A DNA stretch of 64,000 nucleotides. Source: Bacteroidota bacterium. GTDB taxonomy: Bacteria > Bacteroidota > Bacteroidia > B-17B0 > Aurantibacillaceae. Under the pieces are notes generated by a model. The model did not search any database. It had not been told where the DNA came from and saw nothing but the letters and a program-made list of their open reading frames with translations. Shown one piece after another: positions 42,828-49,889 of this stretch (its first letter is position 1; the number at the start of each line of letters is the position of its first letter). The position numbers and the translations under genes are program-made. The stretch spans positions 1 to 64,000 of the forward strand of contig JAUXTT010000012.1 of the NCBI GenBank assembly GCA_030684395.1, given 5' to 3'.

Positions 42828-44162
42828 ATGTTTTGGTATTTCCTCCGATTAATTTTTTATCCTTATACAAGAGTCTTCTTTCGCCGCGCGCAGGGAAAAA
42901 ACCTTCACCACCTTCGTGTTAAAAATCCGGTATTGATTGCTATCAATCACCCAAGTGCTTTTATGGATCCTATTGCGCTTTCCACAGTATTAGGACATCC
43001 AAGAACTTTTTATATGGCACGTGGTGATGCTTTCAAAAAAGGTATTGTTTCAACAATCCTAACTGCAACCGGTATCATTCCAATTTTCAGAATGAGAGAC
43101 GGTGGAATTGAAGGAGTAAAAAAGAATAATGAATCATTTTCTATAGCATACAGATTATGGAACAAGAATCAGAAGATCATGGTTTTTGCGGAAGGTTTAT
43201 GTATTCAGGAAAGAAGGTTGAGGCCTATCCAAAAAGGGACAGCTCGTATGGCTTTTGGTTTTATGGAAGAATACAAACGTGATGATTTTTTGATAGTTCC
43301 GGTAAGTTTAAACTACTCTCACCCTGCAGGATTTAATGGCGATTTATACTGCGAAGTGGGCGATCCCATTGCAATTAAAGAATACCTCCCACTCTATCGT
43401 GAAAACTCTGCCAAAGCGGTAAACGAACTTACGCGCACTTTGGAAGCTAAAATGAAAGCACTCTTGCCTCATTTGGAACACAAAGAAAATGACTTGATAA
43501 TAGAACAGCTTCAGGAGATTTATAAACATCAGTATTTATCGGAAAATAAATTAGACCAAAGTAATCTGGATAATCACCACCAATACTGGCATACTGTTGC
43601 GAATAGATTAAACGATATCACTAATGAGTCTCCTGAAAAAGCCGATCATTTAAGAAAACTTACGAACGACTACACAAAGTTACTTAAGGAGAATAAAATT
43701 CTTGATGTAAATATTTACAACAGATCAATTGGAATTACCGGAAGTGCAAGCCTTTGGTTTATGCTGATCCTTGGTTTTCCTATTTATGCTATTGGTAAAC
43801 TATTGAATCTTGTTCCATACTTAAGTGCTCAAGCTATTGCTAAAAAAACAGCAAAAAACATTGAATTTTTCACTTCAGTAAATTATGCGACAAGTGCTTT
43901 TATTTCTTTGTTTTATTTGGTAGCCGAACTGATCATTCTATGGAATGTTTTACCCCCGATACCTATTGGAATTTGGTGGGTCTTTCTTGCCTATACTGTT
44001 TTCAAGATCTTAATTGGAATGACTGCAATAAAATACTCTCGTTTTATGAAAGCTGCTTTGGGCTGTATCCACACCGGTTCATTGGAAAAGAAAAATCCAA
44101 CACTGTTTAACAAACTACTCAGTCAGCGAAAAGAAATTTTGAGTAATTTAACAGGAAAATAG
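42828..44162 (+). CDS. Lysophospholipid acyltransferase (PlsC-like), membrane bound
   Basis: A 444-residue protein. The acyltransferase motifs are near the N-terminus: 'AINHPSAFMDPIAL' (His...Asp catalytic pair), 'MARGDAFKKG', 'FAEGLCIQERRLRPIQKGTARMA' and 'VPVSLNY'. A linker helix region (about 190-300) and two or three hydrophobic segments (about 310-405) follow. This resembles the glycerol-3-phosphate/1-acyl-glycerol-3-phosphate acyltransferases common in Bacteroidota. The enzyme would work at the inner membrane in phospholipid or ornithine-lipid synthesis; the acceptor cannot be assigned. A weak hairpin (42779-42806) separates it from the gene before. Confidence 0.88.
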   Translation: MFWYFLRLIFYPYTRVFFRRAQGKNLHHLRVKNPVLIAINHPSAFMDPIALSTVLGHPRTFYMARGDAFKKGIVSTILTATGIIPIFRMRDGGIEGVKKNNESFSIAYRLWNKNQKIMVFAEGLCIQERRLRPIQKGTARMAFGFMEEYKRDDFLIVPVSLNYSHPAGFNGDLYCEVGDPIAIKEYLPLYRENSAKAVNELTRTLEAKMKALLPHLEHKENDLIIEQLQEIYKHQYLSENKLDQSNLDNHHQYWHTVANRLNDITNESPEKADHLRKLTNDYTKLLKENKILDVNIYNRSIGITGSASLWFMLILGFPIYAIGKLLNLVPYLSAQAIAKKTAKNIEFFTSVNYATSAFISLFYLVAELIILWNVLPPIPIGIWWVFLAYTVFKILIGMTAIKYSRFMKAALGCIHTGSLEKKNPTLFNKLLSQRKEILSNLTGK

Positions 44163-44229
44163 GCACTGATTGCCAATCAATTGAAGATTTGGCACATGCT
44201 TTGACTTATTAAGTGAAAAACCAAACAAA

Positions 44230-45084
44230 ATGAAAACCAGATACAAAATAACTACAATAACTTCTGTAGTAACAGGTGCTTTGTGTGTTATATTGGTGAG
44301 TGCTGCGGGAGAGAAAAACGAGATCTATTCAACCGTTCAACAAATTCAGGAAACAAAAAACATAAAAGACCTTACACCTAAAACAAACGAAGCCTTTAAA
44401 GCAGGTGAGGTATTAACTTATAGATTGCACTACGGAGCAATTGAAGCTGCAGTAGCTACTTTAGAAGTAAAGCCTGATTTGGTTAAATTTGGGAACAGAG
44501 AGTGTTACCATATCGTTGGTACAGGTATTTCCAAAGGTAGTTTCGATTGGTTTTTTAAAGTACGTGATAAATACGAAACACATATTGATAAAACAGCTTT
44601 AGTTCCATGGATCTTTAACCGTAATTGTATGGAAGGCGGTTATGCGATTCACCAAAACTACATCTTTAATCATTATAGTAATAAAGTAGACGTTGGCGGC
44701 GGAGAAACTTTTCCGATCTCTGCAGGAACACAGGATATGATCTCCGCTTTTTATTCTGCCAGAAATGTAGATTTTTCCAATGCAAAAGAAGGCGATCTTT
44801 TCTCTTTGAATTGTTTTATCGACAAAGAAAACTGGCCACTCAAAATTAAGTACGTTGGGAAAGAAACTATTAAAAGTGATGTAGGAAAGATCAGATGTTT
44901 AAAATTCAGACCAATTGTACAAAAAGGCCGAGTGTTTAAAAAGGAAGAAGATATGACGATCTATATTTCTGATGATAAAAACCACATTCCAATCAGAGGT
45001 CAGGCTAAAATACTTATTGGCTCGGTAAAAATGGACCTTACCGGCTACAAAAATCTGACAAATACTTTGGCAAAAGTAGATTAA
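44230..45084 (+). CDS. DUF3108 periplasmic protein
   Basis: A 284-residue secreted protein with an N-terminal hydrophobic signal or anchor (about residues 5-25). 'NEAFKAGEVLTYRLHYGAIEAAVATLEV' followed by 'DWFFKVRDKYETHID' and 'TQDMISAFYSAR' are typical of DUF3108, a beta-rich domain with suspected fatty-acid or LPS-related binding. Function is unproven. The stop overlaps the stop of the convergent DUF4199 gene by 4 bp, so neither has room for a separate terminator. Confidence 0.85.
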   Translation: MKTRYKITTITSVVTGALCVILVSAAGEKNEIYSTVQQIQETKNIKDLTPKTNEAFKAGEVLTYRLHYGAIEAAVATLEVKPDLVKFGNRECYHIVGTGISKGSFDWFFKVRDKYETHIDKTALVPWIFNRNCMEGGYAIHQNYIFNHYSNKVDVGGGETFPISAGTQDMISAFYSARNVDFSNAKEGDLFSLNCFIDKENWPLKIKYVGKETIKSDVGKIRCLKFRPIVQKGRVFKKEEDMTIYISDDKNHIPIRGQAKILIGSVKMDLTGYKNLTNTLAKVD

Positions 45085-45587
45085 GCGCGCTTCATAAAAA
45101 CGCCTGCTACAAAAGAAGAGAAAAGCCCAACCGACATGTAACCGAAAAGCAACCGAGTAACACTGTAAGTAGTAACGTATCTTTCATATTTCAGTTGTTC
45201 TCTCACCACTTCAAACATTGTAATACCTTTGGTGTGTTTTACTGCTTCTTTATACAAGGCATTATAATCTGTTTTAGCTACATATGCCTGTAAGTACGCC
45301 TGCATTTCCTGCACAAAGAAGAAATAATCAAAAGCAATCATAATACCGGCAGCAAATGAAACAAATGTTAAGCCCTGTCTTACCGCTTCTTTTCCACCAA
45401 TAGTTCCACCGTTTGATTTTTTAACCATGTAAATGGTAAGTATAACAAATGGCAGAATCAGTGCCAGTGTAATTAAATGTGAAAGCCTGCCCAATGGCTG
45501 TTCCAACATTCCGCTATAAAAAACTCCTAACTTAAATCCTATACAAATTATACTGTAAACTATGGCAAGTATGATTGCTTTTTTCAT
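45081..45587 (-). CDS. DUF4199 membrane protein
   Basis: A 168-residue integral membrane protein with four hydrophobic spans (about 5-25, 32-52, 70-92 and 140-162), the last two flanking a soluble helix-rich segment. 'GGTIGGKEAVRQGLTFVSFAAGIMIAFDYFFF' is the characteristic DUF4199 segment. The family is almost confined to Bacteroidota and has no known function. It lies in the same direction as the broken lipoprotein gene and rho, immediately downstream of them. Confidence 0.85.
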   Translation of the reverse strand: MKKAIILAIVYSIICIGFKLGVFYSGMLEQPLGRLSHLITLALILPFVILTIYMVKKSNGGTIGGKEAVRQGLTFVSFAAGIMIAFDYFFFVQEMQAYLQAYVAKTDYNALYKEAVKHTKGITMFEVVREQLKYERYVTTYSVTRLLFGYMSVGLFSSFVAGVFMKRA

Positions 45588-45594
45588 TCTCTTC

Positions 45595-45755
45595 TTAAAC
45601 TAATTGTTGTTGTTGAGTTGTGCGGGCAGTATTATTATACGACCACTTGTATTTTTTTCTCGATACCTTTCCGCTTTTGGGCGCACATTGAGTTAGTGAT
45701 AAACAAAAACCAAGGCCTAAAACAATAACAATTATATTTCTTTTCATATTCATTA
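45595..45755 (-). pseudogene. Small lipoprotein gene with a one-base frameshift
   Basis: The ATG at 45755 opens a frame that stops after 12 codons inside a T6 run (minus strand, 45719-45724). If the run were T7, one continuous frame of 53 codons would result: a basic N-terminus, hydrophobic 'IIVIVFLGLGFCLSL', lipobox Leu-Thr-Gln-Cys, then a Lys-rich mature part ('PKSGKVSRKKYKWSY') and a Gln tail. The 161-nt length is one short of a multiple of three, so a deletion or a homopolymer sequencing error is likely. It ends 7 bp before the DUF4199 start. Confidence 0.6.
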
Positions 45756-45796
45756 GTTAAAGATCATACATTCTTATTTTCGAAAAGGAATTACAA

Positions 45797-47638
45797 TTAC
45801 CCGTTCATACTAATCAGGAACTCCTCATTACTTTGAGTATTACGGATTCTGTCTTGTATAAACTCCATTGCCTCTACAGGATTCATATCACTTAAATGTT
45901 TACGCAATACCCAAAGGCGTTGCAAAGTTGCAGAATCAACCAACAGATCATCTCTACGGGTAGAAGAAGCAACAATATCAATAGCCGGGAAAACACGTTT
46001 ATTTGCCAGTTTTCTATCCAACTGCATCTCCATATTACCGGTTCCTTTAAATTCTTCAAAAATTACTTCATCCATTTTTGAACCCGTATCAATAAGTGCG
46101 GTAGCTAAAATAGTTAATGAACCACCGTTCTCGATCTTACGTGCAGCACCAAAGAAACGTTTTGGTTTGTGTAATGCATTTGCATCCACACCACCGGTTA
46201 ATACTTTACCTGATGCAGGAGAAACCGTGTTGTAAGCACGAGCCAAACGTGTAATAGAATCTAATAAGATTACAACATCATGCCCACACTCTGTTAAACG
46301 TTTAGCTTTTTCCAATACTACATTAGCGATCTTTACGTGTTTTTCAGCAGGCTCATCAAATGTAGATGAAACAACTTCTGCACGTACACTACGAGCCATA
46401 TCGGTAACCTCTTCAGGGCGTTCATCAATCAATAAAATGATCAAATAAACTTCAGGGTGATTAGCAGCAATTGCATTGGCAACTTCTTTCAGTAAAACCG
46501 TTTTACCTGTTTTTGGTTGAGCCACAATTAATCCACGTTGCCCCTTACCTATCGGACAAAACATATCCATGATACGGGTTGAGATTGATTGATTGGCGTG
46601 ACCTGTAAGTTTTAATTTTTCGTATGGGAATAAAGGCGTTAAGTAGTCGAAAGGCACACGGTCACGAACCCATGCAGGCTCACGTCCGTTGATCATATCA
46701 ACTTTGATTAGCGGAAAATATTTTTCTCCTTCACGCGGCGGGCGGATAGTTCCATTAACCGTATCGCCTGTTTTAAGGCCGAATAATTTTATTTGTGATT
46801 GAGATACGTAAACATCATCAGGTGAGTTTAAGTAGTTATAATCTGACGAACGCATAAATCCATAACCATCAGGCATGATCTCCAATACTCCTTCAGCGAA
46901 AACAATACCATCAAAATTGTACTGATGATCTTCTTTTTGTTTTTGATGGTGAGGATGTTGATTAGGATTACTTTGGTTTCCGTCTTTTTGATTTTGATTT
47001 CCCTGATTAGGATTATTTTGATTTCCTTGATTAGGGTTGTTTTGGTTACCCTGATTAGGATTATTTTGATTCTGGTTTTGATTTGGGTTATTTTGATTCT
47101 GATGTTGGTGCTGAGGCTTTTTGTGTTCCGGACGTTGATCGTTTTGCTGACGGTTTTGATTAGGGTTGTTCCTGTTTTGGTTATGAGATTTAGGGTTTTC
47201 CGAAGTGGTTGTTGTTTCAGTAGCACTAATAACAGGGTTTACTTCTTCCTTGTTTGTTTCCGGTATCACTTCAGTAACAGGTTGAGGAATAACTTCCTGA
47301 ATCTCATCCGCAAAAAGATCAACTTTCTCAATATTATCTTCATTCACCAAAGTATCTTCAATAGGATCCAATTTAACCTTGCGTGGACGTTTTGTTTTTT
47401 CTGTTTTATCCGCAATTTTTTCTGCTTTTTCTACCTTATCAGCCTTTGGAGCTTTTGCTTCTTTAACAGTAAGGGTGTTTTTTACTTGTGCAGCCAATTC
47501 AGGGTTTGCTGATTGAGCATCTACTATTAACACAATTAACTCTTCCTTTTTTTTGGTCTCGGATTTAACACCAATCTTTTTCGCAATGTCCTTTAATTCG
47601 GGCAATGACTTTTCATTTAACTCAAGTACTTGAAACAT
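45797..47638 (-). CDS. rho: Transcription termination factor Rho with Asn/Gln-rich insertion
   Basis: A 613-residue hexameric RNA helicase that ends transcripts. It has an N-terminal SAP-like Rho_N domain (about 1-45), a charged linker, an Asn/Gln-rich low-complexity region (about 152-231, with a repeated 'NQNNPNQG' unit), a cold-shock-type RNA-binding domain (about 241-315) and a RecA-type ATPase with Walker A 'AQPKTGKT' (373-380), '[10 protein letters not shown]', Q-loop region and 'DSITRLARA'. The core is canonical; the insertion makes it about 190 residues longer than E. coli Rho. Bacteroidota Rho proteins often have such disordered insertions, reported in B. thetaiotaomicron to drive phase separation. 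Confidence 0.97.
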   Translation of the reverse strand: MFQVLELNEKSLPELKDIAKKIGVKSETKKKEELIVLIVDAQSANPELAAQVKNTLTVKEAKAPKADKVEKAEKIADKTEKTKRPRKVKLDPIEDTLVNEDNIEKVDLFADEIQEVIPQPVTEVIPETNKEEVNPVISATETTTTSENPKSHNQNRNNPNQNRQQNDQRPEHKKPQHQHQNQNNPNQNQNQNNPNQGNQNNPNQGNQNNPNQGNQNQKDGNQSNPNQHPHHQKQKEDHQYNFDGIVFAEGVLEIMPDGYGFMRSSDYNYLNSPDDVYVSQSQIKLFGLKTGDTVNGTIRPPREGEKYFPLIKVDMINGREPAWVRDRVPFDYLTPLFPYEKLKLTGHANQSISTRIMDMFCPIGKGQRGLIVAQPKTGKTVLLKEVANAIAANHPEVYLIILLIDERPEEVTDMARSVRAEVVSSTFDEPAEKHVKIANVVLEKAKRLTECGHDVVILLDSITRLARAYNTVSPASGKVLTGGVDANALHKPKRFFGAARKIENGGSLTILATALIDTGSKMDEVIFEEFKGTGNMEMQLDRKLANKRVFPAIDIVASSTRRDDLLVDSATLQRLWVLRKHLSDMNPVEAMEFIQDRIRNTQSNEEFLISMNG

Positions 47639-47950
47639 ATTTGGTTTTGTGATTTTACAATTTGTTAAGCTGTTTTATAGCAATACTATTAAAAACAAAC
47701 GGGGATTAGAACGAAGTATGGTTGTCGAAGAATAAAGATGAAATTTATTTATCTGAACATATTAAAATTCCCGAAACCGATAAAATTTGTATTGAATAAA
47801 ATCGGGTGAAAATGAATAATTGAACAGAAATGAATATTTCTATAGCACAAATGTACATCTTTATTCGAAACAAACAAATGTGCGAAAAGGTTTTTTCAAC
47901 AATTTGAGGCTGATAAAGTGACCTGGTAATTTTATTTAGAAGCCAACGAA
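47639..47950. other. Upstream region of rho
   Basis: About 310 bp without a gene, AT-rich. It presumably carries the rho promoter and 5' leader. I see no clear TAnnTTTG/TTTG pair, no attenuator-like hairpin and no short frame of coding character. Confidence 0.5.
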
Positions 47951-48240
47951 AATGTCAGGTCGAGGGTTCAAATGTCGAAGTACAATTAGATATGAACCGC
48001 CTTTCTCGACTTCGCCCGAAATGACAATTCAGAGAAGAATGTCAGGTCGAGCGAAGTTAGGAACTTTTGCCAATGTTGGTGTTATCACCAACATGTATAA
48101 TTACCCTAATTTCGTTGGTGATAACACCAACGCCGGCTTTAATGATAATTCAGCGGGAATGTCAGGTCGAGCGCAGTCGAGATCCTTTATTTAACCGGAT
48201 TTCATTTATGCCTCTTCTCGACTTCGCTCGAAGTGACAAT
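47951..48240. repeat. Composite palindromic intergenic repeat, copy 3 (extended cluster)
   Basis: The 18-mer palindrome pair recurs at 48075-48092 and 48114-48131 (offset 48050 from copy 1), within 48051-48182, which matches window bases 1-132 with two differences. The flanks hold four degenerate copies of the 'TGTCAGGTCGAGCGAAGTCGAGA' element in alternating orientation (about 47951, 48002, 48039 and 48160-48182, plus an inverted copy at 48214-48237). The cluster lies between rho and paaD. The frame that crosses it is not a gene. Confidence 0.88.
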
Positions 48241-48278
48241 GGTTAGTATTATCATTAATATAGGAAGTGTTGTTTGGA

Positions 48279-48779
48279 CTAAATACATTTCAAATAATCA
48301 AATGGCTCCAAACAGTCGAGGCATTTATATAGAGCTTTACAAGATGTACTTCCAAACTGGCTCACCAAAACGGTATTCTTAGATTTGCAACGTGGGCAAG
48401 CCAAAGATTTAGTCTTTCCTGTTAACCAGCTTTTATCAATAGTAGAATGTTCAGGCGGAACAATTCCATACACTCTTAACTTTTCTTTTGCGTGATCAGT
48501 AATCCAATCAGTAGTCCAGGGTGGATTAAAAATGGTATTGATCTTTATTTCAGCGTAGCCGTATTTTTTTAAGGTACTCTCAATATCATCTTCCATTTGT
48601 TTCATAGCAGGGCAGCCTGAATACGTTGGAGTAATGGTAACTTCCACCTTATTCCCTTCAACGCTTATGCCACGTATCACACCCAGCTCCACAATATCAA
48701 TTACCGGAATTTCCGGGTCAGGGATCTCATGCAGATACCCCATTATTTTATTCTTTTCAAGATCTGAGGTTTCCAACAT
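48279..48779 (-). CDS. paaD: PaaD-like protein (phenylacetyl-CoA epoxidase maturation, DUF59 type)
   Basis: A 166-residue protein with an N-terminal MIP18/DUF59 domain ('IPDPEIPVIDIVELGVIRGI', 'TPTYSGCPAMKQMEDDI') and a C-terminal zinc ribbon with two Cys pairs ('CPRCKSKN', 'CLDC'). Together they define PaaD, thought to help insert the metal centre of the PaaABC(E) phenylacetyl-CoA epoxidase. No other paa gene is in the window, so it is an orphan here. The ATG at 48779 is supported by its TAATG overlap with the micro-ORF upstream; a longer frame would extend into that gene. Confidence 0.88.
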   Translation of the reverse strand: MLETSDLEKNKIMGYLHEIPDPEIPVIDIVELGVIRGISVEGNKVEVTITPTYSGCPAMKQMEDDIESTLKKYGYAEIKINTIFNPPWTTDWITDHAKEKLRVYGIVPPEHSTIDKSWLTGKTKSLACPRCKSKNTVLVSQFGSTSCKALYKCLDCLEPFDYLKCI

Positions 48780-48880
48780 TACAAAATAAAAATTGCTGCA
48801 ATTATCATTATAATAATAATGATAAGGTATTGCCAAAAATCAACAAAATAAGGGTGATATTTTTTAAAGAATTCTTTCAT
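48779..48880 (-). CDS. 33-residue membrane peptide coupled to paaD
   Basis: A short gene: 17 polar/aromatic residues ('MKEFFKKYHPYFVDFWQY') followed by a 15-residue hydrophobic helix rich in Ile that ends the chain. Its stop overlaps the paaD start as TAATG, and a TATCTTTG promoter element lies 15 nt before its ATG. Small size, membrane helix and tight coupling argue for a real micro-protein rather than chance. Function is unknown; helping to place PaaD or its client at the membrane is possible (speculation). Confidence 0.55.
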   Translation of the reverse strand: MKEFFKKYHPYFVDFWQYLIIIIIMIIAAIFIL

Positions 48881-48895
48881 GGTAAAATCATCATG

Positions 48896-48903
48896 CAAAG
48901 ATA
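48896..48903 (-). promoter_or_regulatory. -7 element TATCTTTG of the micro-ORF/paaD unit
   Basis: A good TAnnTTTG match on the minus strand, 15 nt from the start of the 33-residue ORF. There is no convincing TTTG at -33. The leader would be only about 8-10 nt. Confidence 0.55.
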
Positions 48904-49053
48904 CGGAATTTTGATGGGAGATTTCTGATTTTAGATGTGATTGTCATTTTACTTTCGCTCATCTACAAGCCAATAATACAATAATCTGACGGTCTTCTGC
49001 TTACTTTTACGAAAAACTAAACCTGAAACTTCAAACTAGAAATAACAAACGTT

Positions 49054-49761
49054 TTATCTCCCCTCTTTCCTCCATCTTTTATAACAATCCATTATCGGAG
49101 CATAAAGATCATATCCATCATGAGTAATAATAAACTCATCCGTTACGGCGTAACAATACTTTTTGAACTTATAAAAATCGATAGTATCATCTCCGGTTAA
49201 TTTCCTCAATATCTCAGGGTTAAATTTTTGTGCAACCTGCTCTTCCACAAACATCTGCTCAAACAAAGCCGCTAATTTTCGGTTTGCCCTACCCTTGTGA
49301 CTGAATGCATCGTACATGGCTGTGATCGGGCTTTCTATCACATTTATTCCTTTTAATTTCGGTTTATTGATTACACGCTCCATGTATTCGCGCTCGTATG
49401 GTTTTATCTTAAAAGCATTCACACTAAAAGCTTCTAACGCATATATTGTTCTCTTTAATACAACCCTCAAATATTGTTTAGTGCTATCGTTCACATTCTT
49501 TATCCTTTGTACCAAAACATGTTTTTTGTAATAACCTAAAAAAGAGAACCTCAATGTATCCGAATCGTAACCCATAATGGTGAATTTTCCGTTAAAATCA
49601 CTTACGCAGCCATTACCTGTTCTACTATTGATGGCGTATGCAAACGGTATGGGTGTTAAACTGTCTTCATCCAAAACAATACCGGTTACTTGAAATTCAC
49701 GCTGTGCAAAGCCCGTAAATACAGAAATGAGAAAAGCGCTTATGAAAAGTAGTTTTTTCAG
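49054..49761 (-). CDS. Secreted protein with CarboxypepD_reg-like domain, apparent CTG start
   Basis: Read from CTG at 49761, the product has 235 residues: a textbook signal peptide ('KKLLFISAFLISVFTGFAQ', cleavage after Gln20), then a carboxypeptidase-regulatory-like beta domain ('FQVTGIVLDEDSLTPIPFAYAI', 'NGCVSDFNGKFTIMG', 'DTLRFSFLGYYKK', about 22-95) and a helical C-terminal region (100-235) of unknown type. No ATG, GTG or TTG precedes the signal peptide in frame; the first TTG (49674) lies inside the beta domain and would remove the export signal. Either CTG initiates or an ATG was mutated. Such domains often precede partners in Bacteroidota outer-membrane proteins. Confidence 0.7.
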   Translation of the reverse strand: MKKLLFISAFLISVFTGFAQREFQVTGIVLDEDSLTPIPFAYAINSRTGNGCVSDFNGKFTIMGYDSDTLRFSFLGYYKKHVLVQRIKNVNDSTKQYLRVVLKRTIYALEAFSVNAFKIKPYEREYMERVINKPKLKGINVIESPITAMYDAFSHKGRANRKLAALFEQMFVEEQVAQKFNPEILRKLTGDDTIDFYKFKKYCYAVTDEFIITHDGYDLYAPIMDCYKRWRKEGR

Positions 49762-49844
49762 ACAGTCTAAATATAGGGGTAAAAATACACTTAAAACTTT
49801 TAAACAATTAGTTGAAAAAATAAGTTTTACCGCCTTTATAAATA

Positions 49845-49875
49845 TTTAACAGTAAGTAATAAAAAGGTAAATTTG
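49845..49875 (+). promoter_or_regulatory. Promoter of dnaX
   Basis: TAAATTTG at 49868-49875 with a weaker TTTA at -33 (49845-49848, 19-nt spacing), 14 nt before the dnaX ATG at 49890. The minus-strand gene at 49761 has a TATATTTA (49768-49775) facing the other way. Confidence 0.6.
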
Positions 49876-49889
49876 AAGTTTAATAAAAG

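Noticed and set aside
44189-44206. TTGGCACATGCTTTGA resembling a sigma-54 promoter ahead of the DUF3108 gene
   Set aside because: The essential GC of the -12 element is missing (TTGA instead of TTGC), and it overlaps a TGCCAA/TTGGCA hairpin.
1-48240. CRISPR-like reading of the repeated palindromes
   Set aside because: Units are not regularly spaced, occur as inverted pairs and are scattered over 48 kb; no cas genes are present.
49054-49674. TTG at 49674 as the start of the CarboxypepD_reg-like gene
   Set aside because: It would begin inside the first beta strand of the domain and remove a perfect in-frame signal peptide.
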